NCBI GenBank assembly: GCA_026261815.1
Contig: JAMPIT010000493.1
Location: forward strand, 5,163,501 to 5,227,500
Length of the DNA: 64,000 nucleotides
Source of the DNA: Monarcha castaneiventris obscurior
Lineage: Eukaryota > Chordata > Aves > Passeriformes > Monarchidae
Reading direction: 5' to 3'
The first letter of the stretch is position 1. Every line of letters begins with the position of its first letter. The position numbers were made by a program, and so were the translations under genes. Shown one piece after another: positions 13,101-26,800 of this stretch. Below the pieces are notes generated by a model. That model searched no databases, was not told the origin of the DNA, and saw only the letters and a list, made by a program, of their open reading frames with translations.

Positions 13101-14860
13101 TGTAAGATGGTTCCAGTCTAATTAGTACTTAACCTGCAACAAAATATTGTATTTTACATTGATTTTTTTTTTTTTTGAAAGGAAACATTGGCTCAGTTTC
13201 TAAGTGAAACACTTTAGCAGGCCATTTGGAAAATCATCATCATGTTCAGGCTTTGTAAACATAATTTCTTTAATACTCTTTTTCCCTCAACTTGCAGCCG
13301 GGTAAGAAGGCATACACAAAAATTGGTGGGTGGTTTGAGTCGCCCCAAAGCTATATTTCTCCAGCAACACTCTCAATGGAAAGTTGTACCCAGCATTGGC
13401 TAATGCCAACCTTTATGTGGGAAGGGCTTGGTTCTCCCGTGGTCAGGCACAGCTCCCAGGGAAGGGTTTCCTCAAAGGAGGCTCTCCCTCAGCTACCCTT
13501 CCAATCACAGCAAGTCAGACATTGCCCTTCAAAACTCCTGGGGATCCCCCTGGCCAGTGTCCCTGGGTCAGGGCAGCAGTGAAGGGGAAAGGATAAGGTG
13601 TGGGGACATGGGATCTGTGTCCCCCAACTCTGCTTTAAGCCATTTGGACCCTTCAGAAGTGATGATAAGGGGCCCTTCTGCCCTGGCTTGTTTCATAGGG
13701 TTAAAATTTGTCCTTGAATTTTTCCTCTGAGCTTTTTGTAAGGCTTGGCCAGGTTTCCTCAGGGACTTTGAGCTCGTACCCTTTTGCAATTAAAATACTG
13801 TGCTGGGGACACGAAGGGCGCAGCTGCAGCAGATGTGGCCAAGAGATGGATGCTTTTGGCTACTCTTGGAGCGACTGCAGCCAGGACTCTGCCTCTCCTC
13901 CTGGCTCCCTTTTTCCTTCCCCAAGCCCCACGCTGCCCATTTGGGGAGTGCAAAAGGACAAACCCCAGAGCCTGAGCTTCTCTAGGGGCCTTGGAAGGTG
14001 TTTTCTTCGGTGCAGTGGACACATTTCCCTGCGTGGTGAAAGTGGGATGGAAGAGTGGATGGAAGGTGCTGTGGAATGTCCCCATGCCTATTTGCCTTTT
14101 GGGACATCTTGGTGATAACTCTGTGGGTCTGGAAGTGTGGGGTCTGCTGGTGAGGGCTGTGCTGTGCTTTAGGGTGCACACTCTGCCTCTCTGGAGGGTT
14201 TCCTTCAGGGCTCCTGCCCCATGCTGTCATTTCCCTGTCTCTCACGTTCTGCCCGTCAGCATCCCTTGCCCAGTGTCTGTGGATGAATGGGAATGGGCTG
14301 AGTGGAAGGCTGGGGCAGGGTAGAAACAGTTCATGTGTCTGGGATGGAAATGGGGTTGTTTGTTTAGCTTGCTTACCAAGAGCTCTGCCTCCGAGGTTTC
14401 CCCTGGCCCTCAGTCAGCAGAAGGAATTCCCTCTCCCTCTGCCCAAGATCCAGTTGGGATTGCTGCAGGGAGCATGCAGGCCAGCTGTAATTGCTGTCTC
14501 TCCCTGTGTTCACCACGTTTTGTGGTCCTCACTCGGTGCCATCCTGCCATCCACTTGTTTGGGTGATTAGGGATGTACTGGATTAATCAGCAGAGGTGGT
14601 GATGATCCTGCAGAGCTATCCCATCTCCTGCACTGCTCCTGATGACATTCCCTGCCCTGGATGAATCTTTCATGCACTTGCCCTGTGTGTGTTTAATAGG
14701 CTGGGATTGGTTTTGAGCTCATATGGGAGTTTGGGGGGCTCGGGGGCTACATCCTCCAGTGGGATGTGGCTGGCATGGAAGAGAGTGGTCCCCAGAGTAG
14801 AGGTCTGTGGAGGGAGGCAGAGAACCTGTTTCACCTGTGACAGGCAGGGTGCTGATCTTC

Positions 14861-14900
14861 ACAGGGAATATTTTGGCTCCACAAGGAATATTTTGGCTTT
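14861..14900. repeat. 20-bp tandem duplication
   Basis: Two adjacent copies, 14861-14880 and 14881-14900, share the core GGAATATTTTGGCT and differ at three positions. This is a simple local duplication in intronic sequence with no evident function. Confidence 0.85.
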
Positions 14901-15244
14901 GCAGGGATGGGCACAGAGTTTTCCTGGCCAAGGAGGGTTAACCCAGTGTTGGTGGGAGCAGAGAGTGAGCTTGTCAGGGATCGTAAGGGGAGCAGAGGAG
15001 CTGCCACGACAATTAGCACAGGCTTGTTCTCCCCAGCATGTCTCTGGGATGCAGTAGGGCTGTAATCAGCCTGTCACTTCCCTGGCTTTATTAATACATT
15101 GATTTTTGGAGGTTTTGGCTCCGTGCAGTGTGGTGCCTGCCAGCCAAGCCTCTGCGGGAAGCGGGGGTTCAAGGTGGCACGTCTCTGGGCATGGCAATGC
15201 CTCATTTTGGAAGCTGTTCGGGCTTCTTCCTTGGGCACTGATGG

Positions 15245-15269
15245 CGGAGGAGGAGGAGGAGGAGGAGAG
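15245..15269. repeat. (GGA)n trinucleotide run
   Basis: About eight tandem GGA units in the non-coding region upstream of the first channel exon. It is a short microsatellite. Confidence 0.9.
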
Positions 15270-18200
15270 ACATCCCCTCCATCTGTGCGCTGCCCTAGGA
15301 AGGGATTTAAATCACAGGTTTGAAAAAAAGAGGAAATGTGCCTGATTTGCTCAGACTTTGAAGCCTGCAGGAGCCTCCTGATGGTGCTCCCCTTCCCGCT
15401 TCAGGCAGGTCTGGCTCAGAGGGGATCTCCTTCCCTGGCCAAGGAGCCAGGCACTGTCAGCTACTGCCTCCATCCTGGGGCTGGGGCATCAGCAAGGACC
15501 AGGCTGTGCTCCTGCAGATCCCACCGGGTGCAGGCAGGAGAGATTGTGTTCCCAGGGTCAGTACCCTGGATCTCATCTAACCTCTGCTCCAGTAGCAGAG
15601 GGTGAGAGATGCTCTTCGAGGAAGTACATCAGTATTAAAATATAAATAAATAAACACAGATAAAAAAATTTCTGTAGTTATATATGCTTAGGACTAGTTT
15701 TATCCTCGTCCGTCTTTCCATGAGTCTGGGAACTCTTCCTCCCTGTCCTGTCATTCTTTCCCACTACAGTGTGAACTTGCCTGACCAGCACAACCTCCTT
15801 GGCACGGCAGTCCTGATGCCACACGTGCAGAGCCATCCCTTCAATTCCTTCTTTTCACCAACTGTTACATAAATCTGCTTTTATACTGAACTTGTGGACG
15901 TCACTGGAGCTCTGTCCATACCCATAACATCACTGTTTCCATGGGAACCAGCGTACTTCCAAGGGGGAAAAAGTAGAGGGAGACTAAAAAAAGGACAAAG
16001 AAGGAACAAAATAAGACAAATATGTGACATATCCCAACTATGTGTCGGTGTAGGATGTTACAAAGATTTCACTGCAACTTGTTTAGGCAGCCTTGCATAA
16101 CAGTTTTTGTCTTGAGTGTAGCAGCAAGCAGAATCAGGTATAGCAGAAACTTAATAGTATCCCAAATATCCAGAGTCCCTTAGTGAAGAAGATGTGCCTC
16201 TGGCAGCTCTGCACGAGGTGCCGCTCTGTGTGAGCAGCAGGGGAAGATGCATCTGCCCGTGCTGCAGCATTTCCCTGGGTTTCCATGGGTTTTTCTCCAT
16301 CCTGGAGTGTGGCTGGTGCTGTGCATTGTGAGAGGGTGGCACTGCTGGGTGTCATGGAAGTGTCCTGGAGAGCAGCTGGCACCGCTGAGCTTTAGGGGAA
16401 GGTGTTATTAAGGGACAATTTACAGTGAGGGAGTTTAAATATATATATTTGGGGGTTTAGTGTCCATCCACTGTGCACTTTATAAGGCGTGGTGGGGAAA
16501 AAGGTCTTTAATAAGTTATTGAGCCTCAGCAATGGCTTTGGCATATTGAGAGTATTTTAACTGGTAGCCCCAGTCTCCCTGTGGAAGACCTGGCCATTAG
16601 GAAGGATTTTACTGTTCTTGACAACATCTTTCTTAATGCCATGTGTGAGCTGCTGGGAGGGAGCCCATCCCCTGGCTCTGTTACAGGAGGTGATGGCTGG
16701 TGTGGAAGCTGAGCCGGGAGCTGGGAGGGACAGGTCTGCAAAGAGGATGGGGACATGCTCCCACCTCTGCAGCCCCGCTCTGGTGGGCTGAATGGGAGGA
16801 GAGCCTGTCCTTGAGCCATGCAAATGTCAGCTGAAGGTGCCAGCCTGTTGGGAGAAGGAGTTTGGGGGAAGATGAAGCTTCTGCAGAGCGAGGCTTGGGT
16901 GAGCAAGGCTTCACCTTCTTCTCTTCTGCTCTTCCCTCCAGGAGATGCAGAGCAGTGGGAGTTGGGGTCCCAGCACACAGCATTGGCTGGTGAAAGAGCT
17001 GGTGAGCTCCACGGGGCTCCCACCTGACCCATGTTGCTGGACCAGGGTTGGGGCCATGCACTGACCCTTTGCACCAGTTAATTTCTTTTGGTCACTGTTC
17101 TTGTTGCTGAAACAGGCGCGAGAAGGAGAGAAGGACTGGGATGAGAAGGCAAAAAAAAATCAGCCTAAAGTGCTCTTGCTTGACATTTTATTACTTTATA
17201 TTATATCATTTTATATTATATTTATTTCATTAAAGCACCCATCCTTGCAGATGCTGGTCCCAGGGCCAGGCTGCCAGCAGCTGAGCCCTCCCAGCTCAGG
17301 AGTTAATTGCAAGCGATATGTAGGGCTTTTCTTAAAAGCTCCAGCTCCTGAAGTTTGGAGATTATGCAAGTCACTCAGCTTGCAGGATTTTTTTATCTTC
17401 TTTTTTTTCCCCTCTTTAAGCAATAAGATTTTAAACCCTTTTGGTTGCTGGGAAAAAACCCTTCAAGTACAAATCTAAAAGGTTACGAGGAAACAATTCC
17501 GAAACAGTAAGACAAATAAGAACCTCAACAGGATTTCAATTTTTTTTTTTTCTTTTTTGACCAAACAACCTTTTTGATCACTCTTCATCCCCTCTAAATA
17601 CAGCATCATTCTTTTCCTCATCACCTGGGTGGCTGAATGGGCTCCTCCACATTGCTGAGTAAATCCTACCTCTCTCTTCAGAGGTGGCTGCATCTCACAG
17701 GCAGAGGAGAGCATCTCTGCCTGCAGCTGACAGTGCTGATTCTAAGTCCTTGGGAGAAGATTGCTCCCTGAAATCCCCCTTTTCCTCCACTTTCAGGCTT
17801 TACAATCCCTGTTATGTGTTACTGGGCCACTGGGGACTCTGTGGTCCTGCCGGGATGGGAGCAGAGCGCTGCCTTTCCTGGCAGAGGGAAGCAGCCAGCG
17901 GTGCATCCCTTTGAACATCTGCAAGCCAAAATGAATTAGAGATGACATTTCCAAAAACACCGCCATGAATAATTGCCCTGTTTTGGTTTCCCAGGTTTAA
18001 TTGTGAAGCTGCATGAATTAAAAGAACCTCCTGGGTCTGTCTGTGCTGGGAGGGAAGCGGTTTTGAAGAGCTGCAGAGCAGTGACGAGGCAGGGATGCTC
18101 CTGCCTGGCTTTTTTCCTGCTCAGAGCCTGTGGATGGGGATATGCCAGGCTCAGTGGGGTCATGCCAACTCCTGGCAGTGTGTCCTCAGCCTGCCAGCTG

Positions 18201-21200
18201 CAGTGACCCAGGATAGGGCACACGTTGGCCATGCGGTGGAAATGGAAACACTGAGCAGCGTTTGAATTTTTAAACCCCTTTGTGCAGCCCCACTGGAGGA
18301 GCCTCTCAGCTTTGCTTTCCAGGAATGCCCTGGCGATGGGACTCGCCTGGCACAAATCCCTGCAGGCCGCAGGGCAGGAGGCAAGTGCTCCATCACACGT
18401 GTGCCATGAGCGTGCCGGGGCTGCTGTGCCTGCAGCCGCTTTTCCATCCTGCCAGGGAAAAGCAGGTCTGCTGCTGCTGTGGTTCTGTGACTCTGCAGGA
18501 AGGGCTGTAAACCTGCAGCATCTTCCCTGCTTCATCCTGTGCTTGTGTCCCTCAGAGGGACAGGAGGGACCAGGCTTGGAAAAGCATCTGGGAGGCCAAA
18601 GCTGTGGAGCAGAGACCATGTCACAATGACACTGGGGGCAGATCCCTGCCAGTGCTCAGCTGCAGGTCAGGGAAGTAGATTCACTGGGTGGAGATATTTT
18701 GAGAGCACCTCTGGCATTGTGGCATCCACGGAGGTGGAAATGCTTCCTGCAAATGCTAAAAGCAAAATACAGAGGCTGGTCTTGCTTTCGAAGGAATGTG
18801 GTAGGGAAAAGAAACTAAATCTAATTAAATCTCCAGGACTGTGACGGGAATCCTATAACCTTTAACTGGGTATGACATGAAGAACCTTTTCCTGTTGGCC
18901 TGGTGCAGTCCGGGGCAAAGCTGGGAAGGGGTTATTATTTCCATCTGTGAGGCAGATTAATTCTGAGGACTTTTAACTTCTCTTGCAAATGGCCTAAATT
19001 AATGTTTTAGGATTTTAGTCCCGGCCTCCTCCCAGCCCCCCAAAGGCCAGGCCCTGGAAGTGCCATTATGCTCCTGTCAAAGGGGCTATTTCTGGAACTG
19101 ATGATATGAATGAAGCCTAAAACTCCACTCTCATTAACGTCTGCAGCTTATCCCGGTGTCACTCCTAAGCTGGTGGGACTTGGTGACACTGCAGGGGAAG
19201 GCTGTCATTTCAACCCAATTTTCACATCACATTTGCACAAAAATTTCCAGGCCTTGCCAGCGCTTTCCACACATTTGTCAAATCCCAGCCGCTGTCCCAG
19301 TGAGTGAAGGCTTCTCCTGGCACAGAAGTGATGGCTGTGGGTGCTGATGGGGGACTTGGTCCTGGATGTGATCCCTGGGTCCGAACAACTACTCCTTGCC
19401 CTAAAAAACAGGCAGCAGAGAGAGCCCCGTGTCACCTGGCTGGATACAGGGGGTTTGATGGATTCCTATGGTTGTGTTCCATTGCATAGTACAAACTCGC
19501 AGCCCCTGGTGCTGCAGGGCTGCCTCCCCTTGCCCACGGAGCCCTCCTCCCATGTGCTTTCCAGGTGGGTGTGGTGTGCTGTCCCACCCCACCTCCCAGC
19601 AATGGCAGGATGGGCAGCACGTTTCCCTGGAGCTGCTGCTTCGCCAGAGAGTGCGAGGAGGGGCCAGGGAAGGAGAGAGAGGGATGCAGGGATGGAGGAG
19701 AGGGGGAATGGTGGGAGCTACCTGGGAGTGGCAAAGCATTAAGGGAAGAAGTAAATACTAATCCCATAGGTGAGTGTGTGTCCCTGCAGAGCATCACCAA
19801 ACACTCCCTCCGTACTTGGCTCGGGCAGTGGCACTTGGCACTTCCCCCAGGGAAATGGACCCCCATCTCTGGGGCACAGAGGTGCCAGCTCTCCCCACTC
19901 CTAAGCCAAAGAGCCCACCAGGAGCAGTGCAAGTGCTCTGGCTCCTCGGAGAGAGCCCAGGGTGCAGCTGGACAGAGCATCTCACCTGGTTACTGCTGCC
20001 CTCAGGCAACAGCTCCCGATTTAATTCACTTGCTGGTGAATTTGATCCAAACTCCTGCAACCAAATCATAGCGAGTGTAATGCAATATCTTTCTCTTTTA
20101 ATTACATTAGGCTGGGTAGTGCTGGCTAATTGAATCTGGGGCTCTTGCCTCTTAATTACAAAAGGTCAGGTGCTGTGGAGCACGGGTAGGTGGCACTGGG
20201 AGTGCCGGTGGTGGGAAGGGGCTGAGGGCTCTTGCTCTGTGAAAGGACTCCTTTTGGAACAAGAGAGTGATTTCTAGACATTTTCCTTATTTTTTTCTTT
20301 TGTTCTCTTTATCTTATGAATTTTAAGAGTCAGTTTACAACAGAAGTGTTACTGCAATTTTCTGTGTGGCAGAAGCAGATTTTTTTTTAGTTGAAAAGAA
20401 TCTGTGAGGATTTTGGCTTCCTGCCTTGAGCACATTGATGGCAAAAATGTGGATTTTTAAGAATACGCTGGGATGAGCAGGTGACCCTGAAAAGTGGTGA
20501 CTTTCTGACACCCATGGGGTAGGGTGGATGGGGTGATCGCCTGTTGTGTGGGCATGAAACCCATTATTAATCCTTTTTCTTTTAAATATCAGCCCTGCTT
20601 GTTGTGAGGAGGGGGCAGGACCCTGAGGGCCAGCTTTGCTCCCAGAAAATGTTTATCTTATGCAGTGAGGGCTGTGGACTCAGCTCGACACTGGGGTGGG
20701 TGGCAGTGCCACCTCTGCCCCTCCTTTCAAGTATTCTCCTCCTCACCTGAACTGCTGGCCAGGGACCAACACTGTCTCTGGTGCTTCCCCAAAGCCCCTT
20801 TGCCCCTTCCCTGCCTGCACTGCAGCAATGAGAGGCATTCAAAAAGGCACCTTCTGCTTTTGCTAATTGAAGAGTTTCCCTTTGTCAGCCTCTCGGCTCA
20901 AAGGAGGGTGGGTACAAAGCCATAGCCAGCAGCACTTTGTGTGTCTCTGAAAATCCCATTAGCAGAAGAAAGAGCTTGAAGTTTCATTCAGCTGGAAAAA
21001 AAAAAGAGGGAAAAAAAAATAATAACACCCCCCCAGCCTTCTGATCTATCAGCTGCACATTAACATACTGCCCTCGGCACTGCTGGGGTGCCTATCCCGG
21101 GAATATTTAATCAGGGTGAAGTGTTATATTGGACTGAAATGTATGTGCTCCGGGGAGTGATGTGCTGATAAGTGGGTCTGCAGTTAAATTTGGGAAGAAA

Positions 21201-21333
21201 ACCTCTGCCGTCAGCAAATAAACACCCCTCCTGCTCCCTGGGCCCCCCTCCCCCTCCAGGCTGTTTTCCTGCCTGCAGATGTTTGTTCCTGCAAGAGGAG
21301 TTGGGGTGTGGGGAGGGCAGCCCTGAGAGGGGG

Positions 21334-21588
21334 GGATAGGATAGGATAGGATATAGGATAAGATATAGGACAGGATATAGGAGATAGGATGGGATGGGAT
21401 AGGATAGGATGGGATGGGATAGGATAGGATAGGATAGGATGGGATGGGATAGGATAGGATAGGATAGGATAGGATAGGATAGGATAGGGTAGGATAGGAT
21501 AGGATAGGATAGGATAGGATAGGATAGGATAGGATAGGATAGGATAGGATAGGATAGGATAGGGTAGGATAGGATAGGATAGGATGGG
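21334..21588. repeat. (GGATA)n pentanucleotide minisatellite-like array, about 250 bp
   Basis: Roughly fifty GGATA units with interspersed GGATG and GGGTA variants, starting after a G-run and ending just before AACCTTCACT. The left 60 bp is less regular, with extra TATAGGATA steps; the right part is nearly pure. The opposite strand reads as an open frame of repeated Tyr-Pro-Ile-Leu-Ser, a by-product of the 5-bp period (three frames cycle without a stop) and not a gene. Confidence 0.97.
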
Positions 21589-23749
21589 AGAACCTTCACT
21601 GTTGCCACGGTGGGGAGCATGGGGGAGGCCATGGCTGTGCCAAGACGGGGGGTGCTGGCCTGGGGCAGTGTGTCTTTGGGCAGGTGGGGGCTGCTGGCTG
21701 CACCACGGGGACCCTCTTAGGGGTACAGATGTGGTGCTGGTCCCCCGATCTCCCTGCTGGCCACAGCTGGTGCCCTAGGTGTGGCAGGCTGTGGCATCTT
21801 GGGGGGGTTGCACTCTCCTGGCTTCCCTCCCCTTGCAATCAGCCACTGGTGCCAGTGCCAGCACTCTAATGAGTATTGAGGGGCACAGACTGAGGCTTTG
21901 CAGACTGTGGTGTGCCAGGGAAGGACAGGGAGGGTGTCTTTGGTGCCATCCTGTACTCTTCCATTTCAGCCCTTGCTCGTCCCTCTGTGCCGGACATGGG
22001 GGTGTGGTGGGCTTGGCTCTGCTCAGCTGCCCTGGGCGAGTGTTAAAGCTGTGCTGGGTCTTGGACAGAGAGGAGATGAGATCAGAGTGGCTCAAAGCTG
22101 ATGCCCACCATGGTTGTGTGCCCATCTCTGCTTGCCCAGGAGTTTGCAGTCCCCAGCCAGCACCAGCAGCTGCCCACTGTGGCAAAAGCATCCCCAGCTG
22201 GGATGGAGTGTGTGGAGGAGATTCACGTCCAGTGAAGGCTTTTGTCCACTGCCACGGAAGAATTTGAATGGATCTTTACCTGTCTGGAGAGGTGTCCATC
22301 TGTCTCTGCAGGTTTTGACCCAACCAACCTGGCTGCCCTGGGACCTCCTCACTTCCCTGCTGCATATCTTAAGAGCACAGTGCATGCAGGTGACATTCCT
22401 TCTGTCACACCTTTGGCATCTTACAGGGTGTTTTTTAATTCTTTTTGTTCCCAAGGGCTTTGCAGTTCCTTGCTGGTAGAGCCCTGGACATGGGTGGTTC
22501 TGCTGGGGGATCTTCCCAGCCCCCCAAGCTGGGGATTCCCTTCAGGAGCTGCCCCCTCCTCTGGCTGCCCTCCACGGACTATATTTAGGCTAAATATTCC
22601 AGCCCATAGCACCAACCTGACAGTTGGAATGTCTATTCTGACATCCTGTAAACATTTCTCCCGATTAAAAGATCCAGATTGCCGACAACCAAACTGTGAC
22701 TCAGCCCCATGTGGTTTTCCAGGAATTTGCCCAGGATTGGTGGTGGGAACTTCCAGCCCCAGCCCCGTGTGCCCGGTAGGGAGGCACCTGCTGATTCATC
22801 CTCACCTTCCCCTTCCCCAGGCAGATAACACTACAGCACGAGCTCCCCAACACCACCCGCTGCCGTGTAGCAATGAAAACTCCCGTCTGACAAGGGCCAC
22901 GCTTATTTTTCTGGAGCATGGAAGCTGCTGCTGGCACCCAGGCAGGAGCATGGCCCTGCTGCCTGTGGGTTCTGGCAATCGAGAGGGTGTTTTTCATGCT
23001 AGGCTGGAAGATAACCCCAGCGCCACATTGAACCAGCGCCTGGATTTCCCATCTCTGTGCTCCAGGCAGCCTGGAAACGTCCCCAGAAGGATGCAGGAAT
23101 TGGGTACCAGGTCTGAACCATCCCTATGGGGATGTGCTGCAGTAGCACACTTTATTCTGCCCCAAAAGTGCATCCAACTTCTGTCCCAGCAGCTCAACTC
23201 TTTAAAAATTGCTCTGAGAGGCAGAAAGTAGGGTAGGGAATGGGCTCTGCTGGCCCTCACTTAAAGGCTTTTAGGCAGTTCATTAATGGTTTTGGCAGTC
23301 TTAATTTGAAGTGGGAATGAAAGTTCAAGCAGTGGCTTCAGGGAAACGCCCCTGGGATAAGCTGTGACATGGTTAATAGAAATTGTAATGTTGTTAAAGT
23401 GCTTTTCTGTAAAACGCCAGGAAAGGAAATTAATGGTGTGGGGTTTTTTAGTTTTTTTTCTAAAAGTTGATATCGCTCATTTAATTTAATGTTTTAATCC
23501 ATCACATAAGCACTCAGCACTCTTGCTATGCAACTTCCATTTTCAAACGGTTTTCACATCAGCTGTAGCCACTGATGGCAGCATGGGGAGAACACGTGCA
23601 GGTATCTAAACATGCAAACCCAGATAGCGCCCAACGTGGGGAAGCTGGTCTGCTCCTGCTCTTAAAGGCCATGAAAACCTTTCCAATTCAGCGGTGGCTT
23701 CTCGTAGATACACCTCTGGGTCCATTGCCTCCTTGACGGGTGTGTGCAG

Positions 23750-23861
23750 GTGGTTTGAGAGGGTCAGTATGCTGGTGATCCTGCTCAACTGCGTGACGCT
23801 GGGCATGTTCCACCCCTGCGAGGACATCGCCTGCGACTCGCCACGCTGCAGAATCCTCCAG
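23750..23861 (+). CDS. CACNA1G: CACNA1G exon 2 (human-like numbering): domain I S1
   Basis: Encodes 37 complete codons beginning [14 protein letters not shown] and ending [10 protein letters not shown]: transmembrane helix IS1 and the IS1-S2 extracellular loop with its conserved cysteines ([11 protein letters not shown]). The acceptor is GTGTGTGCAG at 23740-23749, with a weak pyrimidine tract. The first G completes the last codon of the missing upstream exon. The donor is CAG|GTACGG, phase 0 at the 3' end. The open frame continues upstream of the acceptor, but that sequence does not resemble the Cav3 N-terminus, so I end the exon at the CAG. Compared with human Cav3.1 from memory, changes are conservative (FERI to FERV, RPCED to HPCED). 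Confidence 0.95.
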
Positions 23862-26800
23862 GTACGGCCCTGGCGCTGCTGGAAGCTCAAGGGCAGCCTC
23901 AGGTTGATGTGGAGAGGGAAGGACTGAGCTGGGTCCAGCCATGGTGGCCCAGGATGGCCCAGGATGGCAGGTCCTGCCTGCACTGTCTGTCAGCACTTTG
24001 AAAATGCTGGTTTTGGTGCTCGGATGAGAACATGCAGTGCCGTCAGGCAAAACCCCTGCTAGGCTGTGCCAGCCCCAGCCTAGCCAAGCCTTTCTTGGAG
24101 TGCTTGGGAAGGCCAACCATCTAGCAGATAGTGAAAGCAGAGGCCAAAATATACTTGTCCCATTATCGTGGCACTGTGGGTGCTGTTGGGCCATCTGGGC
24201 TGGGGAAGACAGAGGGCTGCTCTCAGCACAGCTTCTTCCCAGCCATTTAGCTGTCAGTGGTGCAAGAGGAGACCTTGCTGGACTCGGGTCTTCTAATTCC
24301 GTCCCTTGGGCAAGTGTGCAGGAGCATCCCTCTTCCCTTCCTTTCTTTTGCAGAGCTTTGACGACTTCATCTTTGCCTTCTTTGCTGTGGAAATGATTGT
24401 CAAAATGATCGCGCTGGGGATTTTTGGGAAGAAATGCTACCTGGGAGACACGTGGAACCGCCTAGACTTCTTCATTGTCATTGCAGGGTAAGTCTGGGGA
24501 GGCAGGTCCCCTTCTTCCCAAGTCTCTCTGTTGTTATTTGTGGCTCTGCTTGGCAAGCACTGGATTTGGGGGAGCAGCTGGTTTGCAGCAGTGAAAGCTG
24601 GGGGCTGGCTGGGTGCCAGTGCTGTTGGTCTTGTCCATCTCAGCTTCCCAGCAGGGATCACTCCTGAGCTGCAGCCGCCCCTCTGGTGCTCTCAGTAGCT
24701 TGAGGGAGAGCTGATGCTCAGCTCACGGAGAGAGCAGGGCAGGGTGGCAAAAGTTGTTTGTGGTGGATTTGGACCAGCCCATGCCCTGGGGCTCTTTGCT
24801 GGGCGCCGGGCTTGGCTCTCCTCCCTCCAGCCCACCAAAGGTTTCAGTTTCCGTGGCTGGAGTGGGAGGCTGGGAGCACGGAGGGCTGTGCCAGGAAGGA
24901 TTGTTCACTGAAACGTGCACGATTGCCCTCATTATACATATATACCTTTTTTTCTTGAGGGAAAGTGACCAAGTTTGCCTTTCTGAGTGTTTTCCTTTCA
25001 GAGGCACCTGGTTTGAGTTAAAGGCTCTTCCAGCACCCGAGAGTCTCCTGGCGGAGGCTGGAAATCCACATGAAAAGTCCTTGGCCACGGGCCAGCGAGC
25101 TGAGTTTCTTTGACACACGAATCTCTTGCTGGCCCTTGCCTCCCCTCCCTGCCTCAAGAGCCCCAAGACCTTTGGGAAAACAGTGGGTTTTTTACTCTTT
25201 TGATAGAGCCAGGGATCACATTTACTAGATTTTCTCAGAAAGAAGCAGAGGCCCCTCCAAGCTTTTTTTTTCTTTGAAAGAAGCAGAGGCCCCTCCCAGA
25301 CCTGGCATGGGTTTGGTGTGGCCCAAGAAGGGGCAACACCTTGCTGAGTTTTGCTTACAGTCCATTGCTGGCCTCACAGGGACATGGCCCATGCCTCTGC
25401 CAGTCAGCTGGAAGAAGTAAAACAGAAGTGCCAGGTCTCCCAGTGCATCCTTAGCTTGAAAAATTCATTGCTGCAGAGGTGAAAAGATGCAGTGAGCTTC
25501 AGACCCAGGAGCTGTAATTTTCCCCATAAACCTGTCTTCTGCAGGAGGCCACAACCCACCTACTTTTCCCGCCCCACCAACCTCTGGCTCCTTAGTTTAG
25601 GAGAAGGCTCAAGGCTTCGTCCTGACATGTCTGAACAATGTTAGGGACAGCAGTGATGGGACGTTGGACAAGAGGGGACCACAGGTCCAGTCAGGTCTGG
25701 GAAGGTTGTAGACACCAGCAGCTCATCCAAGGGCTGGAGCTTGCTAAGTCACCTTTATTTCTTCTGGTTTATTATGTCTTTTACTGGAATTAATTGTGAT
25801 GAAGAGCCCAACCCAAGCAAGGCCAGACATCCCATCTGGGGAAGCATGGTCACAGATGCTGGGCTGTGCCCAGCTCCACTGTCCTGGGGTGCTGCCACCT
25901 TCCCCTCCCAGCCTGGTCCTGCCTTTGCCTGTTGAACTTGGAAAGCCTTTGGAGCCAGACTTATCCCTGATGTACTTCTGTGGGGACCCCACCATGATGG
26001 GACCTCCCTCTAGAGGGACACCAGCAGGGACCATCCTTATTCCTATGCCAAAATATCACTTGTCTTTGCTTAAGCAAACAAATCTCTGCACACTTACTGC
26101 ACCTGGCCAGGTGTTTGGGTGTGTGAGGGTTATCTCCTTCCTGGGCAGAGCCACATCATAGCACAGATCGCCCCCGGCAGCAGCTTCTCCCCCATCCCCA
26201 ACATGCAGAGACTTTTTTTTGCTGCAGAGCTTTTTTGCAGCGTGGCAGCCTGACCCTCTCGTGCCTTCTGCCAGGTCAGCTTTGCCTCTCACTAAGTGAT
26301 GGCTCTTTCCTTCATGTGCATGGAGTGTTCCCATCTGGGTCCTGTCAAAACCAATTCGCCTGGCAAAGGATCGAACTGGATTTAAATACAAAACAGCCTC
26401 TCCTCCCCCAGCAGTGGCTTTCTCTGCTCCCTTTTGTGCCCTTGTGCTCTCCTCCAATCCTAGCCCATCCATCCTGGAGTGCTGCATCCTACTCAGAGCA
26501 TTGCTGCAGTCCTGGAGGGCCTGCTGAGCACCAGGGGAAGCCAAAGGGGCTGCAGGAATGAGCCACTGCTGTAGCAGAGGAAAAAACAAGGGACTCAAGC
26601 CATTAGTAGATCTAAGATAAGGGTAAAAAACATTGTAAGGGATACGGGATAAAAGTGCTGCAGGGTCAAATCCCAACCAGACAGAGGGAAGTTCCTTAGG
26701 TAGCCCTTAGTGCAGCTCTTTGGTTCCCAGACAGGGCAAATTACTCCAATGAGCACCCAGCACATGGTGCTCACAGCAGAGCACAGGAGCAAGGGATGAG

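Larger units (their letters stand above)
1..23749 (+). other. Non-coding stretch, probably 3' part of CACNA1G intron 1
   Basis: No exon-like coding segment was recognised on either strand. The many short open frames lack family resemblance and coherent splice structure. The first coding exon of Cav3 channels is expected to be GC-rich and to end just before the WFERV segment; I do not see it here, so this is inferred to be intron 1, though intergenic sequence at the far left cannot be excluded. It contains a MIR-like fossil (about 6235-6390), a (TGCCC)n array (3521-3573), a (GGATA)n array (21334-21588), a 20-bp tandem duplication at 14861-14900, T-rich tracts (3316-3363, 13162-13177), a (GGA)n run (15245-15269), and inverted repeats at 1598-1620 and 10038-10118. 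Confidence 0.7.

Noticed and set aside
21111..21632. Minus-strand open frame with repeated Tyr-Pro-Ile-Leu-Ser
   Set aside because: It is a translation of the (GGATA)n array; the 5-bp period gives a stop-free frame automatically.
22242..23231. 329-codon plus-strand open frame upstream of exon 2, considered as the missing N-terminal exon
   Set aside because: Its translation does not resemble the Cav3 N-terminus and shows no recognisable domain; it is not joined to exon 2 by a plausible donor.
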